The position numbers and the translations under genes are program-made. Positions 47,056 to 57,700 of a DNA stretch of 64,000 nucleotides are shown piece after piece. The stretch spans positions 3,410,001 to 3,474,000 of the forward strand of contig CAUWAG010000020.1 of assembly GCA_963556695.1 (NCBI GenBank), given 5' to 3'. Numbering within the stretch: the first letter of the stretch is position 1; every line of letters starts with the position of its first letter. The stretch comes from Anthostomella pinea. Its lineage: Eukaryota > Ascomycota > Sordariomycetes > Xylariales > Xylariaceae. The notes under the pieces were generated by a model. It saw nothing but the letters and a program-made list of their open reading frames with translations. It ran no database searches and was not told where the DNA came from.

Positions 47056-47273
47056 TACACTAAACCCTCATAAGTCTCCGTACACCACCCTCTACCAATC
47101 CAGGGTATATTTATCAAATCGGAATAAGCACACTGGAGTAAGCAGTGCAAGTGACGTATTAAACTAGAGCTGCTTATTCCTGTATGATTGTTCTAGTATT
47201 TTAATTCTTTACGGATGATGCGGAACCTTATCAACATCAATTCGGGTACGGAGACTTATGAGGGGTGAGTGTA
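47056..47273. mobile_element. MITE copy G (inverted)
   Basis: A 218-bp copy with excellent ends (TACACTAAACCCTCATAAGT ... ACTTATGAGGGGTGAGTGTA), TA at both ends. The interior runs opposite to copies A-C: CACCACCCTCTACC first, then ATCAAATCGGAATAAGCACA. Confidence 0.86.
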
Positions 47274-47553
47274 ACGGGTATCCCGTGGATTATAGGTACG
47301 GCCGAGACGTAAAGGACTGGGTTGGGCGTACAGGCACTATGACGAATTGCAAGTCGAATCGATTCGCTGCGCTGAGGCTAATACTACGATGGCTCAGCCA
47401 TGCACGGATTGTGTCCGCCTCTGTTCATCGTGGAGGTTAGAGTTGGGCGGTTACGATTCGGAGTACCTGGTGTTTCGCGTGTCCTTGACATTGATCGTTT
47501 AGTATATCATGACGGTGTCTATTACGACACAAGTATTCCCGCTCGCGGAAAGG

Positions 47554-47768
47554 TACACTGAACTGCCAAAAGTCTCCGTACACTTCTATTACAGCATGCG
47601 ACGGGTATATCCACTATAAATGGTATAAGCACTCTGGAATAAGCACTCGAGCTGGTTTTTTGGATCAAAGCTGCTTATTCTAGTGTGTTTATTCCATTGA
47701 TATAAATAGCGTTAATAACCAAGACTTGAATGAGGCCTCCCGGACGGAGACTTTAGAGGCTGATTGTA
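47554..47768. mobile_element. MITE copy H
   Basis: A 215-bp copy, starting TACACTGAACTGCCAAAAGT and ending TTTAGAGGCTGATTGTA, with the inner motifs TCTGGAATAAGCAC and GTGTTTATTCC. It lies about 280 bp from copy G. The interior is closest to copy D. Confidence 0.8.
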
Positions 47769-48673
47769 ATGTACCTCACTGAGCCTAATAAGACTCGAAA
47801 GTTCCCAGCGCGTGGAGATCCGGCGGGATAGACACCGAGCCGCCAATCTATGTCCGTGCAGGAGGTCACTGTCTTTCCTCTAATAAAAAGGCAGGCTCCC
47901 TCCCTTCCTTACTGTTGTCTGTACATTCCCAAGTGCCGAGCCGACCAATTGATAGTTGGCAGGATCTGAGTACGATGTGTATACAAAGATCGTGCGACGG
48001 GAGTATCATGCAACAGAGTGCTCGCTTGTATGCCATAGGCGAGAGAGGGGGGGGGCTCGCTCTGTATCATCTGTTTCCCGCGCAAGTTCGAGTCTATTCT
48101 GTAGCACGAACAGAACTCCGGTATTCTGGCGATTTGTCAGTCATTTTGAAAACGAGGGTAATGATGCCCAGCAGGAAGAACCGCTGACATGTTCCATGGG
48201 CTGTATTTCGTGGCTCACGAAGTGCTTCGAAGATACAAATGGCCAAAATGCGGCACCTGAGCAAGTCGGGACAACCTCGCATAGGACAAACACACGCTGC
48301 GCCGACGGCCTCGCCAAAAGCTGCTGTGGAACAGAGATTCGGCAGGTAGCCTCAATTGGTGGACCAGTGCGCGACCTGGGAGGCACAAGCAAGTCAAAAA
48401 GCAACATTCTTCTCGGCGGTATTTGAAGCACAGAACCTCTGTCGGGATAATGGAGCCAGGCTTGTGGAATATGTTGCATCTAGAAACGCCGGATCGGTAG
48501 CACGGTGTCACGGAAGCAGAGTACAAGCGAGGATATGCAGTAGGTGGATGAACGATTTTCTGATCCGTGCCTCCCTACACGCCGGCCGGCCTAACTAATC
48601 CTGTGTGCAGGAAATTCGACGTAGCGAAGAATGACCGTCATGCTTCATCCCCGCCAGGATTGGATCCCTTATC
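47769..48673. other. Intergenic, no gene supported
   Basis: A 156-codon plus-strand frame (47956-48426) and overlapping minus-strand frames occur, without recognisable motifs. The right end is the 3' flank of the FKBP gene. Confidence 0.5.
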
Positions 48674-49450
48674 CTACTGGGCCTTCTTGAGGTGAACGTC
48701 GCTTTAAGACGAAGAATTAGTAATGATTTCGTCGTGTGTAGGTTGGAAGGTACTTACAAGATCAGGTCAGCGTTGGGGGGAATGTGACCAGTGAAGCCGC
48801 TATCAGAGTCAGTGAACCATTCGCATATGTTATTTGACATCGGTGGATAGTGAAGACATTGAACCGAGGTCGGGATCAGGTCACACTCGTTGAAGGGAGA
48901 GTCGTTTCAAATTGTCTGATCGAGGTACTGAACAGGTGAGCTTACCGAGGGCCGTAGCCGTAGTCACTGGTAATTCATGTCAGTCCATTGTCAAGGCGCG
49001 ATCTTGGAAGTCATGCCATACCTGGTGATGTCCAGAGTAGCCTTCTCACCAACCTTCATCTGAGTGACACCCTCATCCCAGCCTGTAAGTGGTCAGCCAT
49101 TGCGCAAAAACGACCTGCAACAGAGGGCCGCAATACCCTTGATGACCTGGCCGACACCAATCTGGGTAACGAAGTCGCCGCGACCAACCGAAGAGTCGAA
49201 CCTGCGAGGTTGGATGGATGGTTAGCTGACCATGATCAAGAGCGTTTGACGTCACCACACCACACAGCCGGAATGCCTGGCCGTGACGGTGGGATGGAGG
49301 ATGGAGGGGTAGCTCGGGTACTTACTGGGTGCCCTTGTTGTTAGGCTTGCTGGTGTCCTTGAGCCAGCCGGTGTACTCGATGGTGACGGTCTGGTGGGGC
49401 TGGGCCTGGGGCCCGTTGCCCTCTTCGGTGGTAGTCTTTGTGACGGCCAT
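48674..49450 (-). CDS. FPR1: FKBP12-type peptidyl-prolyl isomerase
   Basis: Six small exons on the minus strand: 49450-49326, 49201-49137, 49082-49022, 48966-48946, 48799-48758 and 48701-48674. They encode 113 residues, the usual FKBP12 size. Phases close and every intron is GT-AG. The protein shows TVTIEYTGWLKD, FDSSVGRGDFVTQIGVGQVI, KGWDEGVTQMKVGEKATLDI, SDYGYGPRGFTGHIPPNADL and IFDVHLKKAQ, which cover the whole FKBP fold and most of the FK506-binding pocket (Tyr, Phe-Asp, Val-Ile, Trp, Tyr, Phe residues in place). It catalyses cis-trans isomerisation of peptidyl-prolyl bonds in the cytosol and is the receptor of FK506 and rapamycin. Exon 4 is only 21 nt. The start is the only ATG in frame upstream of the domain. 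It is a clear, intact housekeeping gene. Confidence 0.95.
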
Positions 49451-50237
49451 GATGAACGGATTGTTGTTTGGTAAGCAAGGAACAAGGATATTGGTGAGAG
49501 TGGTGGTGAGAGAAGAGGTAGTTGTAGAAGTCTTGGGAGGAGTCGAAATGTTAAGGACCGGAGCTGTTCTGTGGTGGGATGTTTAGCGTCTTTATGCCTT
49601 TATGCAGAGGGGCAGTATCACCGAGGGGCTGAGGGGGCGGAGCAGCAGGGCAGCAGGGCAGGAAGGGGCAGGCCTTACTCACTGTAGCTAGGCCTGTATG
49701 GTGTGATGTCAGCCTGGAAGTCTCCTGGTGCGCCCGCGGACAAAGGGCGAGGAATCCGAGGTGGATAGATAATGAGGGACGAGGTATTCATTCACGTGGG
49801 GAGAAATACGACATCTCATTCCTTGACGAGGCACGTATGTAATAAGTAGTACTGCAGTGAGATGCATCCATCCAGGTACCAGATCTACGAATTCCAAAGC
49901 ACGGACCTACACAGGAAGTCCGTGTATGCTAGGTACCCCTTTGTATCACAGGCAGGTATACCCTACTGATATTTACACATATGCAGAGATGCATGTGACC
50001 AGATAGCCTGGAAGGAGAATCTTCCAGGCATGCGTCCCTACCCTTCCTTGCAAGGAGGGCGATGACGAGATCCGGGAGGCGTAAACACGGCAACAATGTT
50101 GAAGATCTGATTATGTGGGTTTATCCGTGGGGGCCGGGGGCCGGGGGGAAGCTGAACCGATCGTCACTAATAACGTTACATGTAACACTCTAGGTAGATT
50201 ATCCTGCAGCCAGATTCCCTACATCCAGGAGTGAGAC
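49451..50237. other. FKBP promoter region and G-rich tract
   Basis: Upstream of the FKBP gene, with no coding frame supported. At about 50116-50148 the plus strand has runs GGG, GGGGG, GGGGG and GGGGGG separated by short loops, a possible G-quadruplex. Confidence 0.55.
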
Positions 50238-51239
50238 ATGGAGTTGAGGCTGCATGTCTGCCGTTTGTTCACACACGCAAGCCTGTACAAGCCCTACACC
50301 CAGATCGATACTATCTCGCTGCAAGGAACCGGGCAGATCTGGCCGCTTCCCTTGGGTCGTTCCGGGGCCCGACTGCCAGGCAGTCACATCACGCCATCGT
50401 CATCCTTTAACGTTCCCCTTTCCCCTCAGTTGGCCGAACTGGGGATGCTAGCTTTCTCGGTGACATGCCTCTCAGGATTTCTGTCAAGTGGCATCTTTGC
50501 ATACCAACCTCATCACGGGACATCACGGGACAGCAGGTCGACACTGATGTGTCCGGACTGGTCGCCCTGCAGCTCATGGACTTGTGCCATTGGCTCGATG
50601 GGATGCAGAGTCTCATGCCGCCCGACCCATCTGGCATACCTATGCAATCAAGATCACCGCTGCCTCTGCGAGATTGCTGCATATACGATAGTGATCAGTC
50701 TCGTTTGTACCCCCGCGGCCGGATATCAGAATCTGACAAACTTCGTCAAACCGGCTAGGAAACCCTGGAGATCTGACCACGGAAACCTGCAGTGCCGCCA
50801 AGAGATTCTGCACGTCCAAGGTTGCAATACGACTTATTATCACAAGCAGCCCTGGATCGTATGCGTCTCGGGTAAAGCTGCCCTTGACCGCCTCCATGAT
50901 GCCGGGTCTGAGCAGCGGGTAACCTCCCGTTTGAGTTCGGTCCCGCACATCCCAAGTCCCAACGGCGGGGCGACCAAAGAACAGTCTGCAGTGGTAGATG
51001 CACGGGATGGAAATCTGTCATATCTCATCTGCTTGACGTCCTGCAGTCCCCTGGCGTCAACGACACTGGTTATTGGACTACAGTACGCCTGCAACCTACC
51101 TGCACAGAAGCAAGCCTTGTCAAGGCTTCTTTGCTTTTCCGACTGCTGCGCCCAACAAGCAAACCGGCAAAGCCGCATCCGAAGTAGTGCGCCAAACCAA
51201 CGTTGTGTTTGCTTGGAATGGCCAGAGGATACTGCATAA
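50238..51239 (+). CDS. Hypothetical open frame of 333 codons, unrecognised
   Basis: An ATG-initiated frame of 333 codons without an intron. A frame this long is unlikely by chance at this base composition, which is the main reason to list it. The translation is rich in Cys, Ser and His (for example CAIGSMGCRVSCRPTHLAYL) and shows no signal peptide, membrane segment or domain that I recognise. Overlapping frames of 70-130 codons exist on both strands, so the coding strand is not secure. It could be a species-specific gene, a relic or noise. Confidence 0.3.
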   Translation: MELRLHVCRLFTHASLYKPYTQIDTISLQGTGQIWPLPLGRSGARLPGSHITPSSSFNVPLSPQLAELGMLAFSVTCLSGFLSSGIFAYQPHHGTSRDSRSTLMCPDWSPCSSWTCAIGSMGCRVSCRPTHLAYLCNQDHRCLCEIAAYTIVISLVCTPAAGYQNLTNFVKPARKPWRSDHGNLQCRQEILHVQGCNTTYYHKQPWIVCVSGKAALDRLHDAGSEQRVTSRLSSVPHIPSPNGGATKEQSAVVDARDGNLSYLICLTSCSPLASTTLVIGLQYACNLPAQKQALSRLLCFSDCCAQQANRQSRIRSSAPNQRCVCLEWPEDTA

Positions 51240-52658
51240 CGCATAACATCCCGACAACCGTTTCAGTACCTATAACGCTGGGAGAGAAGGACGATGACGT
51301 CCCTCGGATTGTTCGGCAGAATTCATACCCCGAGCGAGGCTCCCCAGGTGACCGCCGAAGCGTTTCTCACCGACCCCCGGCCGAGAGGATGAGCGTTGGC
51401 AGGGCGAGGCAACCATCATGGACCTTGGCCTTGCATACGCGTCACCTGCAAGGACCACCCGGAGAATAAGGCTCGACCTGCCAGCCCCCGATTGCGTGCC
51501 TCCCGATCTTGTCCGGTTCATGACGAGTGACGGATCACATCTACCTTGTTCGACGCGGAAAGCCGGTATGGTCACTAGTACGGTGCACGTTGGGCCATTG
51601 GCAGAACATGCCAAGTATGTATGTCCTAAACTACCCCTTCCACTTCGAGCCGGAGGAGTCTGAACAACGTCCACCTGTGTTGGGGGCACGAACCGAACGT
51701 TTCAGAAGGTGAGGTGTCTATAACGTCTAATCATGGGAACGAAGCACGAGGTGCGCTGTAAGACGACGCTCGAGATACGCTAAGTGATCGCTTCTTTAAA
51801 CATGAACCATCTCCTTCCTCCACACTCCTAGCCGCATCCAGCATGCCAGTGAGCAAGGGGCGTGCCATAGATCATCTACAGCGTGGCTACCCTTGATGAC
51901 ATGTTCTATCACTCTGTGTTGTTGATCGTGTCCAAAGATGATGACCTTCTTGGCGATGGCCTGGCCTCAGACTGTGAGTATGGTCCAGGCAGCTCCGCAT
52001 TGGCGAAGATCCAACCCTTTACTGTTCGTGGAAGCTCATCAAGGTGTTGACCTACTTCGTGACAAGAGCCCCACGGATGAGGTCATGGGACGGGGTTCAG
52101 GCAACAGTCTGGCCTTAGCGGGATGAGATGATCCTATATCGGCACAACTTAGTCGACTTGAACAGCAAAGAGCATCATCGGATAGCAGCACCATATCTTG
52201 TGACGATGTCCCCGTTCCTTCGGGAGCATCATGTGGGCACAACGGCCGTGAGGGCGGTACTGCAGGCGGCTTCTACGCTGCCCTGGTGGGCTTCATGTGG
52301 AGGTTTCGTGCGTGCAGGCCAATTTTACGCACGTCGCCTCATTTGTACTCGTGCTGATTGATACAGGTCCTTTGCAGAGTCGTGAGTCGCAGGCGACGGG
52401 CGGTTGGGAAAACTCACAACAAGACCTGTCGCTATTGCTGAGGCCAGTGCTAGTGTCATCTTGATCGATATCGACATAGTGAAGTGGCGGAGAGCGCGGA
52501 GAGCGCAGAGAAAGACGACCATGGAATATAACAGGATGGACCCCGAGGTAATCATACTTCCCTGACAATGATAGATTCGTCGTGAAATAGGAGAGCGCTG
52601 ATGATGAATGCGGCGGCATCAAGCTTGAAGGCTATGCTGTCTGGAAGAGACGACGAGT
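51240..52658. other. Intergenic; one possible small membrane-protein relic
   Basis: Mostly without supported genes. On the minus strand at about 52320-52620 two short protein-like stretches occur in different frames: FKLDAAAFIISALLF, then MITSGSILLYSMVVFLCALR with a second hydrophobic stretch (MTLALASAIATGLVV). They may be remains of a small multi-pass membrane protein, but I cannot build a gene. Confidence 0.35.
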
Positions 52659-53343
52659 ATGGAGTCGAAAGCAGACTCGAAACCCAGAAGCGATCCTTTA
52701 CATGATACCCTCGCTTCGGCAGGCCTAGAGCACATCCACGAGAACGGAAGGTCGTCTTCTCATTCTAGGTCGAAGACGAGCTGTCCTGGAAACACTGTTG
52801 AAGATGATCTCTCAGAGAGTCAGCCAGGGGTGCCAGCAGAGGAGCCGTATCTTAGGAGGAAGTGGGAGAAAATCAGGAGCCCTCTATGGGCCGGTAGCGC
52901 AGTCGAAGGCGACGCTACGATGAACGACGTCGCAGATAATGTCCATCTACGGGGCGCCGTCATTCCTACCCCTGGGGACTACAACCAGGTAGTGTTCGAA
53001 GGCACATGCTCATGTCGGCCGAGGTACTTGCCAGGGAAAAGGCCGCCAACAGCTATGCGATGAAGTACGAACCGAAGATGGCCGTCTCCTCGATATACGC
53101 AGACGACGTTATTCAGACCTTGCTGATGTGGGAGGGCAATGAGCGAAAATGCCTGTGCCTTTCCTCTTCTCGGGGGATGAGATTAAGGCTGCCGGCCTGA
53201 TGAGGCTTGTGCACCTTTTGCGATGTAGCAGAAACCGTTCGACCAAGTGGCAATTCAAGAAGTTGCTGCTCGTTCGGCCAACTTGCGACGCCCTCGAAGT
53301 TGTCTCTTCGGAAGATGGCCGTCAGGCTGCTTCTCATATGTGA
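52659..53343 (+). pseudogene. Possible gene relic spread over three frames
   Basis: Protein-like sequence changes frame twice. It starts in the frame of ATG 52659 (MESKADSKPRSDPLHD...), moves to AEVLAREKAANSYAMKYEPK and MAVSSIYADDVIQTLLMWEG at about 53009-53130, then to FLFSGDEIKAAGLMRLVHLL at 53149-53343. No family is recognised and no intron explains the shifts. It could be two unrelated small genes or chance. Confidence 0.25.
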
Positions 53344-54200
53344 ATCGACGTCGGGACGAGCACTTGTCCAGTACTACCTTCAGTCAATGTTTCCCATATT
53401 AAGAATCAGGTGAGGAACTGGGGTTTCCGATGGTTCAGAGAGTTCGCACGAACGCGACCGATTTGGTTCAGCCACGAATCTACCAAAGGATGGCAGCCAG
53501 AGCTCCATCACCGCCTGGATGCCTCCAGGACCGAAAACTACGCCTACCTACACCGGAACGATCTCGCCCTCGAGTGCGCCCCTCGGCCGGCTGGGCTGCT
53601 CATATCAACAGCGGCATCCTAGCGGCCTGGGTCCAAGGGAATGGCGGGTATTATCCCCATGTTACTCGCAACCTACCGTATCGTATTCCCACAGGTCAAC
53701 GCAGCAGTTCGCGTACCAGAGGCCCCGCCACTCGCAGTGTGCACCTTGACAGCACCGGCACAAGCGCCCTCAAGCTATTGGCTGGCAGGGCTATCGTCGA
53801 CATCAAACCCAGCGATACCTTATCCTTGGCGGAGGATGGTTTGGCAACGGGGGCACATTTCGCTCGACATGACAGCCGGAACGGTGCTTGGGGCGGTTCG
53901 TATGGCATGCGAGCGGCTCAAATGGGAGCCACGGGCAGGGCGAGGCTCATTAATAAGGGGAGGACGGTCGTGTTCTTAACGAAGGTGGTCTTGATGGCAG
54001 GCGAGCAACCTGAATTATAACCGGCCGATACTTACTGCATGCATATTGGTACCGAGCCAGAATTCACATTGTATTATGTGGTCGGACCAAAAAGAAAGAC
54101 TCCCATAATTTTTATGCAAAAGTTGAATAAATATGCAAAAGCTTCGAACCTGCGCGGGCGAACCCACCAGATTTAAATGCAGCACAAGCAAAAGATAAAT
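53344..54200. other. Overlapping long frames, nothing assigned
   Basis: Frames of 112 and 196 codons overlap on the plus strand (53641-53979 and 53430-54020). Neither has a recognised motif and they cannot both be coding. I assign no gene. Confidence 0.4.
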
Positions 54201-54282
54201 CGACTACCGCCTGATTCGAACAGACGCCTCCGAAGAGAATAGATTTCTAGTCTATCGCATTAGACCACTCTGCCAGGTAGCC
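54201..54282 (-). tRNA. tRNA-Ser(AGA), no intron
   Basis: On the minus strand the acceptor GGCTACC pairs with GGTAGTC (one G-T). The anticodon stem ATAGA/TCTAT encloses loop CTAGAAA with anticodon AGA. A long variable arm CTC-TTCG-GAG is the class II hallmark of tRNA-Ser, and the T arm is GTCTG-TTCGAAT-CAGGC. The length is 82 nt. TTTT follows within about 10 nt. It looks functional. Confidence 0.92.
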
Positions 54283-54403
54283 TGCTGAACCTTGCTTATT
54301 GTTGAGTAACCTTTCTACGTAGGGGCCTATAGATCACATGCTACAGCCCCACGAATAATGTCTGCCTTCCGCCGGTGTACCTACAATGAGATTTGGGGCT
54401 TTA

Positions 54404-54466
54404 CGTCTCTAGGAGTCGAACCGCCAGTGATCATCTGGCTTGGTCCATTAAACTGGTGGCTTAGAC
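54404..54466 (-). pseudogene. Degraded tRNA-like sequence
   Basis: The minus strand has a good B-box (GGTTCGACTCC), a five-pair stem GCCAG/CTGGC enclosing the 7-nt loop ATGATCA, and a partial acceptor match (GTCT.../...AGAC). The T stem does not pair, the variable loop is absent and the total length is about 63 nt. It is a tRNA relic or tRNA-derived fragment, about 120 bp from tRNA-Ser. Confidence 0.3.
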
Positions 54467-54761
54467 TTCAGCGAACGGGAGTAAATTGGGTATGAGGCTG
54501 TTGTAGCTGATTTCTCGACATGCTCCCAGCCACAGTAGTTGGGGTAACGGCGGTGTGTCAAGGCCCCATGCACTATATGCCGAAATAATCCAAAGCAGGC
54601 ATGATTTGTTGCAGGTGCATCTTCAAATAACTAGCGGATGACCAAGACTTGTGTATTTATCAATCTATCCCAACCCTCCTTAATGTCTGTCTATCTCTTC
54701 TCTTACATCACCATCTACTGCATTATCGAGAAGCCTTCTTGTTCTATGCTTGCAGACGCTC

Positions 54762-57700
54762 CTATGAATTCGCGCCAAGGATCTTCTCCAGGTCCTCAAA
54801 CTCCCCACTATGTCGCATCATATCGTAGAACTGTCCCTTGGCATCGTACAGTTCTTTCGGACTGCCAACCCTGCACGCATCGTTAGCAAAGCGAACTATG
54901 TAGTCACAGAGGCGTGGTCAGATAACTTACTCCAGAACCGTCCCGGCGCTCATCACCACGACGCGATCATAATCAATGATCGTCTTCAGGCGATGAGCAA
55001 TGGTGACCAAAGTTCTATCCCTGCCATGCTCGTTCAGCTCTTTCCTCAGCACCTCCTGGATGCCCCGGTCAGTTTCGTAGTCCATGCTCGCCGTCGCTTC
55101 GTCCAGCAGCAGCAGCATGCTCTTCCTGACGAGTGCTCTGCAAAGCGAGAGGACCTGTCGCTGGCCGTGGGAGAAGTTCTCGCCCTTGGCCTTCACGCTC
55201 GTCGCCAGGTTGATGCCCAGGTCGGTCGGCGCGTCAGCGGAGTCAGAGGCGCCGTTGCCGTTTGGCTGACCGTGTCCGTCCTGCGCTTGTCCGTCGTTGC
55301 GGTGGAATTGGAAGGATGCGATCCCGCTGCAGTACTCCAAGGCCTTCTCGATCGTCTCCTTTGGAATTTCGTCTGTCGGATCCAGGTTGGATGCCACGTC
55401 CCCGTTGAACAGCACCGCTTCTTGAGGGATGATGGTGAGGGCTTCTCGAAGATTCCTGCGGGGGAAGCTCGTGATGTCTATGCCGTCAAAAAGGATCTGG
55501 CCTGAGACGATGTTGGTGAAACGAAGCAGCGACAAGACCAGCTGTGAGCGACACGCGTTAGTGGTGTCTTTTGATGAGACAATCTCTCAAGGACCAGACA
55601 AATCCAAGGGTTGACCCAAGACAGGTTCGCAGTACAATTTCACCAGGGATTACACCAGGCAACATGGAAGAAATCTGTCGACTGTAGAAAGGGCCAGTAA
55701 CATACCGTGCTCTTTCCCGATCCCGTCCGCCCGACCACAGCGACTCTCTCGCCGGCAGCAAACTTGAGATTGATGTTCTTCAAGATCTCCGGGCCTTCCA
55801 AGTCGTACTTGATGGTGACATTTCGAAACTCGACCTCGCCATTCCGAGGCCAATTTTTAGGCATGATAGTCTCTGGGCTATCAGAGTAGGCGCCAGCATC
55901 CTTGTACTCATCCGTTTTTTCTTCCGGTTCTACGGCGGCGTACTCTCGAACTCGGTGGAACTGGTCTGTGTCAGCAACCTTTGAAGGCCACCTCTAGGAT
56001 GGGATTGGGACATACACTTTGCAATTCGACTTCGAGTTCGTTCATGGCTCGGACAAGTAAGATGATGATCTGGTTGAGAGTCTAGATGGTTCGTTAGCTT
56101 GTCAAGGTCGAGCCTGGACGGATTCAACATACCGTTGCGTTGGTCAGTGAGAACCCGACAACACCAGCTGCCACGACACCTGCTTGCGACACAGCTATCG
56201 CGCCCGCCGCGACCGTCACAAACGTCGTCATCATGTCGATTTTCAGTGCCACCCAGCGGTTGCAGTTGAACTGCGCTTCGGAAGCCTGCTCGTAGACCCG
56301 CAGCTTCTGCGCAAGCTGATTGCCAAACACCTGCGGCATGCCGGTCCGGGCCCGGATGACAGGAAGCCCAGCAAGACTATCTGCGAACTGAGCGAACAGT
56401 GGCGACTGAGACGATGAGACCAGCCGCTTGACGGCTACAGCTGTACGAGTATACATCTCTCCTGCAATAATGCCAAAGGTACAGCAAGCCGCAGCAGGGA
56501 CCATGAAGATAGGAAGAACAGAACCAACGGCTACGATTTGGAAACATAACCTGGTGAAGGCCTCGATACTCATACGGAGCATGCCCGCCAATGAAGTATC
56601 GATCGAGCTCATATCGCGCGAGAAGCGGTTGACAATCCGGCCAACTGGCGTCGCCTTGTACCACGAGAGGGGCACGCTCATCACGGCTTTCATGAACGTG
56701 GTGTGTAGAGTGCGTGCTGCGAACCAGCCTCCACTCTCATAGGCAATGTACGTCAGGCCGCCGAAGACGGTATCCGCAAGGCTCCATACCGCGTATATGC
56801 CTAGGTAGAACCCGATATCGTACGCGTCGTCCTTTCCGTAGGCGTCAACCCAGACGGCGATCCAGAGACCGGTCCCAACGAAGGAGGCGGTGCTGAGAGT
56901 ACTCATGACGATTGCGAGCAGGGCATGGAAAGGACTGCCAAATAGTCGCATGTATGAGAAGACTAGGAACAAGCCATCAGCGTCTCGATCCCCAGGACAA
57001 TGAGAGAACATGGGAATAAAACATAATAGGCTACTCACATTGGAGACGGGCTGTCTGCCCGGTCTTGAGAGCTTCTTGCGTCACTTCGTCGCGGCGTTTA
57101 GCTTCAGTAACCTTGACTTGCTTATTAGAGGACGTTCCATTGGCCTGTGTCCCGTTGGTCTCTGCGGCGTTTGTGGCAGTGACTTCGGCGGTCGTATCAA
57201 CACTGCCTTCATCCACCTGGATCTGGTCCAGTGTCACAGATTTCTGGGTGACACCTAGGTTCTGCTGGATGCCCTTGATGGTTCCATTCTCCAATGCTAT
57301 CGACAGATCCGCCTGTGGAGCAATCCATGGTAGCTGAGTGACGAGCACGACGGTCCTCCCTTTCAGCAGATCGCCACAGAAAGCTTCTTCCCAGAGTAAT
57401 GCGGACGTCTTGGCATCGAGTGCTGAGAAGATATCGTCGAGCAGAATGACGGGAGCCTTGGAGTAGAGAGCTCGAGCGAGAGCTACTCGAGATTTCTGGC
57501 CGCCGGACAATGAAGCACCGTTCTCGCCGACTTCAGTCTCATCTCGTTCGGCGAACTCGTTAAAGTCTATCGGCAGCCCGCAAGCATTGATGACTCGGTC
57601 GTACCGAACTTGCTCGAAAGTACTGTTGAAAAGGATGTTTTCGCGGATCGTCTCGTTCTGTAGCCATGGGCTTTGGGACGCGTACGCGATATCCTCCGGA

